A DNA stretch of 64,000 nt from JAKFFN01 sp036675025 (GCA_036675025.1 JAKFFN010000113.1:1-64000), one strand, 5' to 3'; shown: positions 44,011 to 52,898, numbered from the stretch's first letter. Translations and numbers: made by a program. Notes: generated by a model from the sequence alone, not told the origin.

Positions 44011-44133
44011 GCTTTGAACTTATGTTCTACCCAAATTTGTTCTCGAACTTCACCGGTAAGAGCGTACCGCGTGCCGGTTGGTCCGGATGTTTTTCAGTTG
44101 TACTGCGTGAGAGTGTCGTATAGGTAAGGCGCC

Positions 44134-45141
44134 ATGCTTCAGTTCATCTTAAAGCGCCTCGCCGTGGCCCTGCCATTGGCCCTCGGTGCGTCCTTTATCA
44201 CGTTCAGCATCCTGTACTTCGTTCCCGGCGATCCCGTAGTCACAATGCTCGGCGACAAGGCTAATGACGCTGCCCTGGTTGCCAAAATGCGGGAAGAGCT
44301 TGGCCTAAACGATCCGTTTCTAGTGCGTTACGGCCGGTTTCTCAAGGGCCTCGTTGCCGGTGATCTTGGCAACAGCTTCGTTTCCAACCGCCCTGTTGTG
44401 GAAGAACTGACCGACGCACTTCCGGCCACCATTGAATTGGCCATGTGTGGCCTGATCATCGCCTGTTGCATCGGTCTGGTTTCGGGAGTCGTATCAGCCG
44501 TTCGCCAGTACAGCGCCTGGGACTACAGCTTTATGGTCATCGCCCTGGTGGGTGTATCTATTCCCGTGTTCTGGCTGGCGCTCCTGCTAAGTTACTTCTT
44601 CGCTTTTAAATACCCCTGGTTCGACATGGCCGGCCGCATGAGCCAGCAATACTCGGATTTCGTTCCAATCACAGGACTGATGCTCATTGATAGCATACTG
44701 ACTCTTGACTGGGAGGTGTTTCTCGATGTGCTTCGCCATATCACACTCCCGGCAGTCACACTTGGTCTAATAGGGTCTGCTCTTATTGCGCGAATGACTC
44801 GAAGCAGCGTGCTGGAAGTAAAAAACCGCGACTTCATACGCACCGCCCGTGCAAAAGGTTTATCCTCTCGCCAGGTGTTGTGGCATGTGTTGCGAAACGC
44901 CATGCTTCCAGTGGTGACGGTTGTCGGGCTGCAGTTTGGCGCGTTGTTAGGCGGCGCAATCATTACGGAAGAAATCTTTGCCTGGCCCGGCCTCGGTACC
45001 TATCTCGTGCAGGCGATCCGCTACCGCGACATTGTGGCCGTGCAAGGTGCCGTAATGGTCATCGTGATCATGTTTCTCGTGGTGAACCTCGGCGTGGATG
45101 TTCTCTATGCCGTAATTGATCCGCGCACTAACGAGGGCTGA
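44134..45141 (+). CDS. ABC transporter permease, DppB/OppB family (orphan)
   Basis: 335 residues with six or more transmembrane helices. N-terminal FILKRLAVALPLALGASFITF followed by the family's YFVPGDPVVTMLGDKA (PGDP motif). The EAA loop that contacts the ATPase is FIRTARAKGLSSRQVLWHVL (EAA---G-type). The C-terminus ends ITEEIFAWPGLGTYLVQAI and DVLYAVIDPR, typical of peptide/nickel permeases. Such permeases work with a second permease (DppC), two ATPases and a binding protein; none is next to it, since an EF-G-like gene follows. It may use subunits encoded elsewhere. Confidence 0.92.
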   Translation: MLQFILKRLAVALPLALGASFITFSILYFVPGDPVVTMLGDKANDAALVAKMREELGLNDPFLVRYGRFLKGLVAGDLGNSFVSNRPVVEELTDALPATIELAMCGLIIACCIGLVSGVVSAVRQYSAWDYSFMVIALVGVSIPVFWLALLLSYFFAFKYPWFDMAGRMSQQYSDFVPITGLMLIDSILTLDWEVFLDVLRHITLPAVTLGLIGSALIARMTRSSVLEVKNRDFIRTARAKGLSSRQVLWHVLRNAMLPVVTVVGLQFGALLGGAIITEEIFAWPGLGTYLVQAIRYRDIVAVQGAVMVIVIMFLVVNLGVDVLYAVIDPRTNEG

Positions 45142-45243
45142 TCTACCCCTCCTCCGCCCGGTAAAAACCAATTCTTGCATTTGTTTCCGGCGCACTGATT
45201 CTTGAAATCCTATCAGACATTGCGTTACCGGAGGTTTCACTGT

Positions 45244-47325
45244 ATGAAGGAGTACTCTACCAGTCAAATCCGCAATGTGGTGCTGGTCGGCCACAGCCAC
45301 GCAGGCAAAACATCGTTAATCGAGGCAATTCTCTACAATCTGAAAATGACTGATCGTGTAGGGACCGTCGAAGAAGGAAATACTGTTTCCGATTACGACC
45401 AGGAAGAGATTCGGCGCCGCATTTCCCTTAACACGTCTCTTATTCCAATTGAGTTCCGCGACCACAAAATTAACATTCTAGACGTTCCCGGCTCTCGGGA
45501 TTTTATCGGCGAAATACGCAATACCGTCCGTGTTGCGGACGCGATGATCATCTTTGTGGATGCCACTGCCGGCGTTGAAACCGGTACCGAGATGGCCTAT
45601 GATCTTGCGGAAGAGTTTAACCTGCCCCGTATGTTCGTGATCAATAAAATCAACCATGAGAAAGCGCAATTCGAGCCCATAGTTGAACAGGTGAAATCGA
45701 CCTTCGGTTGCAATGTGGTGCAATTGAATCACCCTCACGGCACCGGGAACAACTTCAAAGGCTGCGTAAATCTTCTTCGCATGAAACTCGCCAGCGGCAC
45801 CCAGGGCAAGGTGGATTACACCGATATACCAGCCGAGCTTGAAACGCAGTCAAAGGAGCTGAAGGCCGCGTTAATCGAAGCCGCAGCGGAAGGGGATGAC
45901 GAACTCACCACCAAGTTTCTTGATGGCGAAGAACTGAGCCATATCGAAGTTCTACGTGGCTTGAAAGAAGACCTTCTCGATCACCGTATTTGTCCTGTTA
46001 TTGCTGCCAGCGCTACGGAAGCCACCGGTTGCATGAGTCTTCTCGATTTCATTATTGAGTGTTTCCCGGCACCGGGCGAAGAGGGACCTTTCCGTGGCGA
46101 GGATCCGAAAACTGGAAAAGAGATTCTGCTAAAGTATGATCCTGCTGCGCCCGTCGCCGCCTTTGTATTTAAGACCATATCCGATCCTTACGCCGGTCAC
46201 CTTACATTCTTTAAAGTCCTCAACGGAAGCATGAAGAACGACACCGTTCTCCTTAACACCACCCGCGGACTGGAAGAGCGAGTAAACCGTTTCCTCACCA
46301 TGCGAGGAAAGAATACGGAAACGGTAGATTCACTTGCCGCAGGGGACATCGGTGTTTTGGCCAAACTCAACAATACTCATACCAATGACACTCTCTGCGA
46401 TCCCAAGGCGCCGCTCAAGATTGACCCGACCCCGATGCCGCCTCATGTCGTTCACATGGCCATCCGCGCCAGCAACAAGGAAGACGAAGACCGCATCAGC
46501 CTCGCAATGCATCGCCTTATCGAACAAGACCCCACCCTGCATCTCCACCGCGACACCGAAACTCACCAGACGATTCTCAGCGGCATGGGTGACACCCACC
46601 TTGATGTCGCTGTAGCGCGTCTGAAAGCGCAGAGCAAGGTTGAGGTAGAACTGGAGGCGCCAAAAGTAGCCTACCGCGAAACCATTACAAAGCCTGCCAA
46701 GGGACAGGGCAAACACAAAAAGCAAAGCGGTGGCCGTGGCCAGTATGGCGACTGCTGGATCCGACTGGAACCGCTACCCGAAGGCAGTGGTTTTGTGTTC
46801 GGATGGGAAGTGGTCGGGGGTGTCGTACCTACCAAATACCAGCCATCTGTAGAGAAGGGAATAGCCCAGGCGCTCGAGCGCGGCATACTAACCGGTCACC
46901 GCGCCGTTGATCTTAAAGCTATCTGTTACGACGGCAGCTACCACACTGTCGACTCCAGCGATATGGCATTCCAGGTAGCAGCCTCTAAGGCTTTTAAGAG
47001 CGTTGCAAAAAATGCTGCTCCTGTAATCCTAGAGCCAATTTATAAAATCAAAATAACAGTACCGGAGCAGTACGTGGGCGATGTTATGGGAGACCTGAAC
47101 TCGCGGCGCGGCCGGATTCTCGGTATTGATTCAAATGGGCGTAATCAGCGAATCGAAGCCCTGGTACCACAAGCGGAGATTCATGAGTACTCCCGGGAGC
47201 TTCGGTCTATAACGCAGGGACGGGGCACATTTGAAGCCGTTTATGAAAAGTATGACCGCGTTCCACAGCCGATCCAGGAGAAACTAATATCTTTTGCTCA
47301 GCATGACCAGGATGAAGACGATTAG
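45244..47325 (+). CDS. Elongation factor G-like GTPase (EF-G paralogue)
   Basis: 693 residues from ATG 45244, with GGAGG 8 nt before it. Full EF-G architecture: G domain (1-270), domain II, III, IV (residues about 470-590, YRETITKPAKGQGKHKKQSG) and V (EPIYKIKITVPEQYVGDVMG). P-loop is GHSHAGKTSL. The G3 motif reads DVPGSRDF, where canonical EF-G has DTPGHVDF, so the catalytic His is Ser. G4 reads NKIN in place of NKMD. These changes match EF-G2-like paralogues rather than the housekeeping factor, so slow or regulated GTP hydrolysis is expected. A role in recycling, stress or antibiotic protection is possible. Confidence 0.9.
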   Translation: MKEYSTSQIRNVVLVGHSHAGKTSLIEAILYNLKMTDRVGTVEEGNTVSDYDQEEIRRRISLNTSLIPIEFRDHKINILDVPGSRDFIGEIRNTVRVADAMIIFVDATAGVETGTEMAYDLAEEFNLPRMFVINKINHEKAQFEPIVEQVKSTFGCNVVQLNHPHGTGNNFKGCVNLLRMKLASGTQGKVDYTDIPAELETQSKELKAALIEAAAEGDDELTTKFLDGEELSHIEVLRGLKEDLLDHRICPVIAASATEATGCMSLLDFIIECFPAPGEEGPFRGEDPKTGKEILLKYDPAAPVAAFVFKTISDPYAGHLTFFKVLNGSMKNDTVLLNTTRGLEERVNRFLTMRGKNTETVDSLAAGDIGVLAKLNNTHTNDTLCDPKAPLKIDPTPMPPHVVHMAIRASNKEDEDRISLAMHRLIEQDPTLHLHRDTETHQTILSGMGDTHLDVAVARLKAQSKVEVELEAPKVAYRETITKPAKGQGKHKKQSGGRGQYGDCWIRLEPLPEGSGFVFGWEVVGGVVPTKYQPSVEKGIAQALERGILTGHRAVDLKAICYDGSYHTVDSSDMAFQVAASKAFKSVAKNAAPVILEPIYKIKITVPEQYVGDVMGDLNSRRGRILGIDSNGRNQRIEALVPQAEIHEYSRELRSITQGRGTFEAVYEKYDRVPQPIQEKLISFAQHDQDEDD

Positions 47326-47735
47326 TCAATGAGGGCCTGGGAAGCAGTGCCAGCAGTTTACTGTCCCATATGGAAGGATGCACGTACGCTCTAGTGTACC
47401 AAATCGTGCAGGTGTGATGTGGTCTCTGAAAGACCGTTGATCACAAACCATTGAACACGAACACTTTACGGAGATATCAAGCGTGCCCATTCGCTAGGAC
47501 TGCTTTTTGTTACTATAGGCTGTCACGAAGCGCGAGAAAGTCACAACAAGACGCGAATCGTGACAGATTTGGCAGTTTCTGCGAGAGGGAAGCCGCAGAA
47601 TGGGGGGTCGGATCCAAGCGCGAGGGATCCGGCCCTTCGCTATTTTAGCGAACTGCTGTTTAAAAGTATGGCCAGGAGGGGGGAGGAGGTTCTCCCGCTG
47701 GTGATTAAAATCCGGCCGTGAGAACGCAGCATCTT
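47326..47735. other. 410-bp convergent gap with structured segment
   Basis: No credible gene lies between the convergent EF-G-like and HAD genes. A 65-codon rightward frame at 47451-47648 has no family features and is cut by the hairpins described separately. The left part (47326-47515) has only a small GGTCT/AGACC hairpin near 47421. The middle holds four consecutive hairpins (47520-47652). The right end has purine-rich GGAGGGGGGAGGAGG near 47673. Confidence 0.6.
47520..47652 (+). ncRNA. Candidate structured RNA: four consecutive hairpins
   Basis: Four stems read directly from sequence. P1: CTGTCACGA (47520-47528) with TCGTGACAG (47558-47566), extended after a 2x2 loop by CGCG/CGCG. P2: TTCTGCG (47577-47583) with CGCAGAA (47594-47600). 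P3: GGGTCGGATCC (47605-47615) with GGATCCGGCCC (47625-47635), 11 pairs with one G-U. P4: TTCGCTA (47636-47642) with TAGCGAA (47646-47652), loop of three T. P3 and P4 abut, suggesting coaxial stacking. No match to tmRNA, SRP, RNase P or 6S RNA motifs was recognised. The strand is uncertain because stems exist on both; + is chosen as the strand with the G-U pair. Confidence 0.45.
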
Positions 47736-48485
47736 TTAGCCAAACATGCTGCTATTACCAATGAAGTCACAGACTTCGTAAAGCCGCTTGATACGCTGAA
47801 GGTCTTGGCACTCCGCGTGGCGGTTATGGCGATCGATCAGCAAAGCTGCCATACCGCACTGGGCTGCCGGCCGGTAATCTTCCTCGGGATGATCGCCAAC
47901 AAAAACGATCCTGCCGGGATCGCAATTGCCACATTTGTCCAGTGCGCGTCGGAAAATTTCGGTCCCCGGCTTTTCACAGCCAACCGAAGCACTCGTAATC
48001 ACGAAGTCGAAAAAGTCGGCAATCTCCAGCTTCTTTAGAAAATCATCCAGGTAGGTGCTGAAGTTCGAAACAATGCCCATCTTGATGTTGTTTTCGGCAA
48101 GCGCCTGCAGCGTCTCCAGCGCATCTGGAAAAAGCCTGACGAACTCGCCCTCTTCAAAGCGGTCAATATAGTCCGCTGCCAGGTGCTCAATAAATCCAGG
48201 TGTGCGGTTCAGTCCTTTGGCGCCCAAAAGATCTGCAAATGCCGTCGAGTACAGGTGCTGCCAGAAAGCTCGGGCCTCTGCATCAGACGAACATCTTGTA
48301 TCAAACTGACGGGATCTTGCAGCGCGGCGCAATACTTCGTGAACCTTGTGCACCGTGACGACGCAGCCCTGCTCTGCGCAGGCATCAACAAAGAATTGCT
48401 CATACCAATATTCCGAATCAGTATTAGTACCGAGGAGGGTGCCCCCGGCGTCGAAAAGAACGTAGGAATACGGCATGTTGGACAT
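47736..48485 (-). CDS. HAD superfamily hydrolase (HAD-IA)
   Basis: 249 residues. Motif I reads FDAGGTLLG, with the nucleophile Asp but Gly in place of the second Asp, as in a subset of HAD proteins (HDHD3-like). Motif II is IVSNFST, motif III KPGTEIF (Lys in CEKPG), and motif IV VFVGDHPEEDY. A helical cap lies at residues about 20-110. Probably a phosphatase on a small phosphate ester; the loss of the second Asp may change efficiency or chemistry. AAGGGGCG lies about 7 nt before ATG 48485. The gene follows the unknown 48522-49955 gene in the same direction, 36 nt apart, so co-transcription is likely. Confidence 0.88.
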   Translation of the reverse strand: MSNMPYSYVLFDAGGTLLGTNTDSEYWYEQFFVDACAEQGCVVTVHKVHEVLRRAARSRQFDTRCSSDAEARAFWQHLYSTAFADLLGAKGLNRTPGFIEHLAADYIDRFEEGEFVRLFPDALETLQALAENNIKMGIVSNFSTYLDDFLKKLEIADFFDFVITSASVGCEKPGTEIFRRALDKCGNCDPGRIVFVGDHPEEDYRPAAQCGMAALLIDRHNRHAECQDLQRIKRLYEVCDFIGNSSMFG

Positions 48486-48521
48486 GGATCCGCCCCTTGA
48501 AAATTGTTAGGATCCCCCTGC

Positions 48522-49955
48522 TCAGATTTCCTGAACGAGGGCCAGTTGCTCTTTCTCTACAAAGACTTCCGACATTTTATGGAGCGGGCGGAGCGGAATT
48601 GCGGTTTCTATGCAGAATTCCAGAATCCGCAGAATCACCAGGTATTCAAGCGTACAGCGTTCCATTGGGAAATCATAATACACACGGACGCTGGTTGAAA
48701 ACGTCTGGTCAAAAATATCGCTCATTACAGGAACACGGATCTGCTGCAGGTCCGGTTGCTGGAACATGTCGAATTGAAGCTTCAATTGCCTGCGCTCTGT
48801 AAGCTGCTGCTCGAAATACGTGCAGCGCTCTCGCCAGAAATCCAGCACCTGCTGGATTACGTGTAGCGCCCAACCGATCCCGCTTTCTTCCAGGTCGATC
48901 CAGATAGGCTCATAAACATTTACATCATCAGCCTGCAGGCGCCGGCGAATGTTCAACGTTTCCGTTACCGAGAACTTCCACAGCTTCAGCTTGGAGTTGG
49001 CATCTGAGAAAACATCTGCCTGCACTGCCGCTGAAAACTTTGCATGACTGAGCAGAAACAATTCCATTACGAACTGCGAAAACTGCTGGCGGGTATCCGC
49101 GCTCATCAGTGCAAAGAAGTTGCTCTCTGCAGAGGTCCATTCCAGGAACTCCACATCGTAGCGCCCCAGCACTTCAGAAGATGCCTGGTGAAGCCACGCG
49201 ATTCCATCAAATGGCAGCGTACGTATTAGCCCGCCGCGACCGTTAAAATCCGCGGACCGTCGGTTATCCAGGAAGTTCGTACGTAAGCGCAGTTCCGGTT
49301 CCTGCAGACCAATCAGGGTGTCATAAAGAAACAGCAGGATAACCTTCTGCATCAATACCTGCATAAACGCCGGCGTCGCATTCGTGCGTGCGCCGATGCC
49401 TACCTTCCACAGGTCCAGCCACCGCGCAAATTCCTCAGCCCGCTGACTGTTGGTCTTGCGCTGGATCTTGTTCCACTGCTCCGCAATGTGTGCGCCCTCA
49501 GATACGGGAATGATTACCAGTTCCTGCAGGCCCGCAAAATCGTTTCCCCACCGTATGAGTTCTTCCATGGCAGAATCATATAGAAAAAAGCTCTTTTTCC
49601 CAATGAAGAGGATATAGGGAATCTCGCAATGCGGCTTTAGACGCAGCAGCGATTCTGCAATGAAAGCATTTTTATCTACGTACTGTTCGAACAATTCATG
49701 AAATTGCGGCAGATCGGCAGTCACTGTATAGATGAGGCAAAAGGGCCGCGCATCGTATTGTGGCTGGCTTACAACGTACGGCGGAAAGCGTCTTACGCCG
49801 CGGCGGACAATAGCAGAAAGATCGCGTCCCGCTTCGCTCTGCACCCCATCAGGCGCATGCACCGGGTTGAGTTCCACCGGAAACGGTTCAATGTCACCGC
49901 GGCGCTCACTCCGGATTTCGTCTATATGTTGCCAAAAGCGTTCAAACAGATTCAT
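48522..49955 (-). CDS. Protein of unknown function, 477 residues
   Basis: Not recognised. Soluble, no signal peptide or membrane helix. Mixed alpha/beta N-terminal half with hydrophobic strands (FCLIYTVTADLPQFHELF, PYILFIGKKSFFLYDSAMEE, LVIIPVSEG) and a helical C-terminal half (LLFLYDTLIGLQEPELRLR, VIQQVLDFWRERCTYFEQQL). A conserved-looking FLDNRRSADFNGRGGLIR sits at about residue 230. The first half is reminiscent of N-terminal segments of some restriction-modification or DNA-associated proteins, but no catalytic PD-(D/E)XK or methylase motif is visible. It is upstream of the HAD gene in the same orientation. Real because it is a long, codon-regular frame with no competitor. Confidence 0.75.
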   Translation of the reverse strand: MNLFERFWQHIDEIRSERRGDIEPFPVELNPVHAPDGVQSEAGRDLSAIVRRGVRRFPPYVVSQPQYDARPFCLIYTVTADLPQFHELFEQYVDKNAFIAESLLRLKPHCEIPYILFIGKKSFFLYDSAMEELIRWGNDFAGLQELVIIPVSEGAHIAEQWNKIQRKTNSQRAEEFARWLDLWKVGIGARTNATPAFMQVLMQKVILLFLYDTLIGLQEPELRLRTNFLDNRRSADFNGRGGLIRTLPFDGIAWLHQASSEVLGRYDVEFLEWTSAESNFFALMSADTRQQFSQFVMELFLLSHAKFSAAVQADVFSDANSKLKLWKFSVTETLNIRRRLQADDVNVYEPIWIDLEESGIGWALHVIQQVLDFWRERCTYFEQQLTERRQLKLQFDMFQQPDLQQIRVPVMSDIFDQTFSTSVRVYYDFPMERCTLEYLVILRILEFCIETAIPLRPLHKMSEVFVEKEQLALVQEI

Positions 49956-50089
49956 AATACTGGGGAGCTAATTCCTGCGAAAGGGGGGAGTTAAGCAAGA
50001 GGAAACGCAGAAATTGTTATAGACCGTGTGCGGTTCTTGCTTCTTCCTTTCATTTCAGAAGATTTACAAACTTTTACTGGAGAGTTCCC

Positions 50090-50377
50090 ATGCCTGAACG
50101 CCTGGCTGACAACAAAGTCACAGAACAGTTAAATACCTTGTCTGGATGGCAGCGAAGTGGCGACCAGATCGAAAAAGACTTTGAGTTTAAAGACTTTGCA
50201 AAAGCGCTCGCCTTTGTAAACCAGGTAGGAGATGAAGCCGAACGCATGGACCACCACCCCGACATTTTTTTGCATAGCTGGAACAAGGTAAAAATTTCCC
50301 TGACCACCCACTCCGCAAAAGGCTTAACTGAAAACGATTTTGAACTTGCCCGCAAGATTCAGAAGCTTCAATCCTAG
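50090..50377 (+). CDS. Pterin-4a-carbinolamine dehydratase
   Basis: 95 residues, the normal length of the PCD/DCoH family (PhhB). It dehydrates 4a-hydroxytetrahydrobiopterin in pterin recycling; in bacteria without phenylalanine hydroxylase it may act on other pterins. The active-site signature is EAERMDHHPDIFLHSWNKVKI shortened here to MDHHPDIF and WNKVKISLTTHS, carrying the three catalytic histidines. ACTGGAGAG lies before ATG 50090. The rhodanese gene starts 7 nt after its stop, and bioD follows, so a small operon is likely. Phenylalanine hydroxylase is not in the window. Confidence 0.94.
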   Translation: MPERLADNKVTEQLNTLSGWQRSGDQIEKDFEFKDFAKALAFVNQVGDEAERMDHHPDIFLHSWNKVKISLTTHSAKGLTENDFELARKIQKLQS

Positions 50378-50384
50378 GCATTCT

Positions 50385-50729
50385 ATGGAAAGTAAAGACC
50401 TTGATGAACTGGAAATCGGCCCCGAGGAAGTGGAACCGCTCATCGGCAATGAAAATCACAATACTGATATCGTTGACGTGCGGGAAGAGTCTGAGCTTGC
50501 AGGGGGCATCCTGCCAGGTGCAATTCATGTCCCAATGTCCCGGTTCCAAGAGCACATTCCTAGCTTTACCAGCGATCGCCGCTATGTAATTTACTGTGCC
50601 CATGGCGTACGTAGCCTGCATGTTGCAGAATGGCTATGTGCAAACAAAGGCGTCAGCGCAAAGTCCATGCGCGGGGGCTTTGCAGACTGGAATGGGCCGA
50701 TAGCTTCTTATAACGGCGGCACTCGTTGA
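50385..50729 (+). CDS. Rhodanese-like sulfurtransferase domain protein
   Basis: 114 residues from ATG 50385, single rhodanese domain. The substrate loop is IYCAHGVRSLHVAEWL with the active-site Cys. DIVDVREESELAGGILPGAI and GGFADWNGPI are family segments. It probably transfers sulfane sulfur to an acceptor in the cytoplasm. It lies between the pterin dehydratase gene and bioD; its stop overlaps the bioD TTG start (TTGA), which hints at coupled translation and perhaps a link to sulfur supply for biotin synthase. A longer in-frame start at 50340 overlaps the upstream gene and is less likely. Confidence 0.9.
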   Translation: MESKDLDELEIGPEEVEPLIGNENHNTDIVDVREESELAGGILPGAIHVPMSRFQEHIPSFTSDRRYVIYCAHGVRSLHVAEWLCANKGVSAKSMRGGFADWNGPIASYNGGTR

Positions 50730-51454
50730 GAGGCCTGTTCATTACAGGCACCGATACTGGCGCAGGCAAAACAGTCGCAACGGCAACTCTCTGCCGGATT
50801 TTGCGAAGCCGCGGAATCGATGCCGTTGCCTTCAAGCCCTTCGCTACTGGCATAGGCCCCGATACCCGCTGGAAAGACAATGATCCACTTATCCTGGCCG
50901 CGGCTATGGACTATGCCGAACCGCCTGAGGTAATCGCTCCTTTGCGATTGAAGCCGCCCCTCAGCCCTTACGATGCTGCCCGCGTAAGCCACGCCTCGTT
51001 TGATATAGATGCAATCATACAGGCAACTGAAGCCGTGGCTACCCGACATGAACTTGCGCTTGTAGAAGGCGTGGGGGGAGTTTGTGTGCCTCTGACTGAA
51101 GATGTACTGGTTGCCGATTTTGCAAAGCGACTGGGTCTTCCGGCTCTTGTAGTTGCCAGATCAAGCCTTGGCACCATAAACCATAGTCTATTGACGGTCA
51201 CCGCCCTGCGTTCTGCAGGTGTCTCCGTGGAAGGGCTGATTTTTTCCCGGCCCGGTTCCGGTGAACTCAGCCTGGATGAAATAGTGGGACCTGAAACAGC
51301 CTGTCGTTTTGCGCGTACTGCTTTTTATGGCCTCATTCAGCATAGTAGTGAACTTGATTTCGCCGGTAGCGTTGACGAGTTCGTCTCTGCGCTGCCAGTA
51401 AACGACCAGGCTCTTATAGCAGTTGCAGATTCCCTGCTAACCGGTACTACCTGA
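50726..51454 (+). CDS. bioD: Dethiobiotin synthetase
   Basis: 242 residues, TTG start at 50726 overlapping the previous TGA. P-loop ITGTDTGAGKT at the N-terminus, Lys in AFKPFATG, and the dimer/substrate segment LALVEGVGGVCVPLTEDVLVAD. LGTINHSLLTVTALRSAGV is the next conserved part. BioD makes dethiobiotin from 7,8-diaminononanoate, CO2 and ATP. Other biotin genes are absent, so this is an isolated bioD. No ATG exists early in the frame, and the P-loop begins at residue 7, which supports the TTG start. The next gene starts just one base after its stop (TGAGATG). Confidence 0.93.
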   Translation: MRGLFITGTDTGAGKTVATATLCRILRSRGIDAVAFKPFATGIGPDTRWKDNDPLILAAAMDYAEPPEVIAPLRLKPPLSPYDAARVSHASFDIDAIIQATEAVATRHELALVEGVGGVCVPLTEDVLVADFAKRLGLPALVVARSSLGTINHSLLTVTALRSAGVSVEGLIFSRPGSGELSLDEIVGPETACRFARTAFYGLIQHSSELDFAGSVDEFVSALPVNDQALIAVADSLLTGTT

Positions 51455-51455
51455 G

Positions 51456-52814
51456 ATGCGGGGTCCGCGGACCTTTCTTCGCAAGTACTGGCCCGAAATA
51501 TTGCTCCTACTGATGTTCGTGGGACTGTCGCTCTATTATGACGCTCAACTCAAAAGTCGTCTCGATATTGATTCGCACCGTTACCTGGAGCTTGGAAATC
51601 GTCTGCTCGAAACTGGCCGGTTTGAGCATAGAGGGCTGGATGGCAACCTGACTCCCGACTACAGCAGAACTCCAACGTTTCCTCTGCTAATCGCGGCCTC
51701 GATGTCAATATTTGGCAAAAATTCAACGGCCGCAATCACAGCAGTAATCTGGCTGCAGCGCCTGGCGTGGGCTGGCTCAGTGTGCTGGTTGCTTCCACGC
51801 ATTCGCTCCGGCAGTGGAAGAGTTCGCCCTTGGTCTTTGATTGGTAAAGTCGTGCTGCTGTTTTCGCCCGTGGTGCTTTATCATGGAGCGCTGCTGCTGA
51901 CGGACCTCCTTTACGCCGCCGGATTGCTGGCAGCATGCCGGCTCACATTCCGGTCTTTAAACCAGCAACCGGTGTCTGCCCTTCCAGTGGGATTGTTTCA
52001 CGGCGTGCTCACGCTCCTGCGACCTGTGCATTTACTCGTTCCCGTGATCCTGAGCCTGCCATTTATCAGGCACCGTAATACTACTGTCGTTGTTTTGATC
52101 TTCGCCGCATTTCTCGTTCCGGCAGGGTGGATGATCCGCAACCATAGCATCCACGACAGCTACTCATTAGTAGCTTTGGACGGTCGTGCCCTTGCTCTTC
52201 ACCGCGAACAGACGATACGCCAGATGCAGCCCGCAGATAGTAGCGCAGAATACGGACCGGAATTTATAGCAGCGCTTCATTCCACAAACGAGAATCCTAT
52301 CACGGCCGCATGGATTCTCATGCGCGACTACCAGCTAACCGAGATTCACGCGGACAAAACAGCCAAGGCCGTTGCTCTTGAAGCGATCAGAACAGATCCG
52401 CTCAACTACCTGAAGCAAACTGCCAGCAATCTCGGCCGATTGGTCTGGAGCCGGATCGACGGCTACAACGTTGCACAGGTTCTGATGCCGGCGGCAGGGG
52501 AGCGGACCTGGCAACTGGCCGGAACAGCTAACGGAATCTGGGGTGTTGTAATGTTTTTGTTAATCCCTGTCTGGCTTGTTGTAACGCGGATCAGGCTACG
52601 CCATTTTTACAACCGTGTCACCATAGCGTTGATTCTTCTCGCCCTATATATGGCCGCCTTACCCGCGTTTACTACCGTAACCTACGGCCGCTTCATGCTT
52701 CCCCTGCTGCCTTTGGTCGGGCTTGTTTATTGCATGGCAGATATTGGCCCACAGAAGAAGTCGTCTCGCCGTTGGCAAGAGAAAAACAAAAAGAAAAACT
52801 TTCCTGAAAGCTAG
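51456..52814 (+). CDS. Multi-span membrane protein, GT39/ArnT-like glycosyltransferase
   Basis: 452 residues, about nine transmembrane helices starting with EILLLLMFVGLSLYYDAQL. The first periplasmic loop has IDSHRYLELGNRLLETGRFEH, with the Asp and the YL(E)LGNRLLETG pattern typical of PMT/ArnT-type (GT-C fold) enzymes that use lipid-linked sugars. Thr/Pro in DYSRTPTFPLLIAASMSIFG fits the same family. Sugar and acceptor cannot be inferred. It starts one base after bioD's stop and is probably the last gene of that operon. The C-terminal tail RRWQEKNKKKNFPES is strongly basic and cytoplasmic. Confidence 0.78.
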   Translation: MRGPRTFLRKYWPEILLLLMFVGLSLYYDAQLKSRLDIDSHRYLELGNRLLETGRFEHRGLDGNLTPDYSRTPTFPLLIAASMSIFGKNSTAAITAVIWLQRLAWAGSVCWLLPRIRSGSGRVRPWSLIGKVVLLFSPVVLYHGALLLTDLLYAAGLLAACRLTFRSLNQQPVSALPVGLFHGVLTLLRPVHLLVPVILSLPFIRHRNTTVVVLIFAAFLVPAGWMIRNHSIHDSYSLVALDGRALALHREQTIRQMQPADSSAEYGPEFIAALHSTNENPITAAWILMRDYQLTEIHADKTAKAVALEAIRTDPLNYLKQTASNLGRLVWSRIDGYNVAQVLMPAAGERTWQLAGTANGIWGVVMFLLIPVWLVVTRIRLRHFYNRVTIALILLALYMAALPAFTTVTYGRFMLPLLPLVGLVYCMADIGPQKKSSRRWQEKNKKKNFPES

Positions 52815-52898
52815 GATTTTGCTTTCATGCGTTGACACGCTAGGCGCATCATCCGAAACCTAACAACAAAGTAAGTGTGAAAGGTCTCTCGACCACAA

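Noticed and set aside
47451..47648. 65-codon frame in the gap after the EF-G-like gene
   Set aside because: No family features, covers the four hairpins, and has no good ribosome-binding site.
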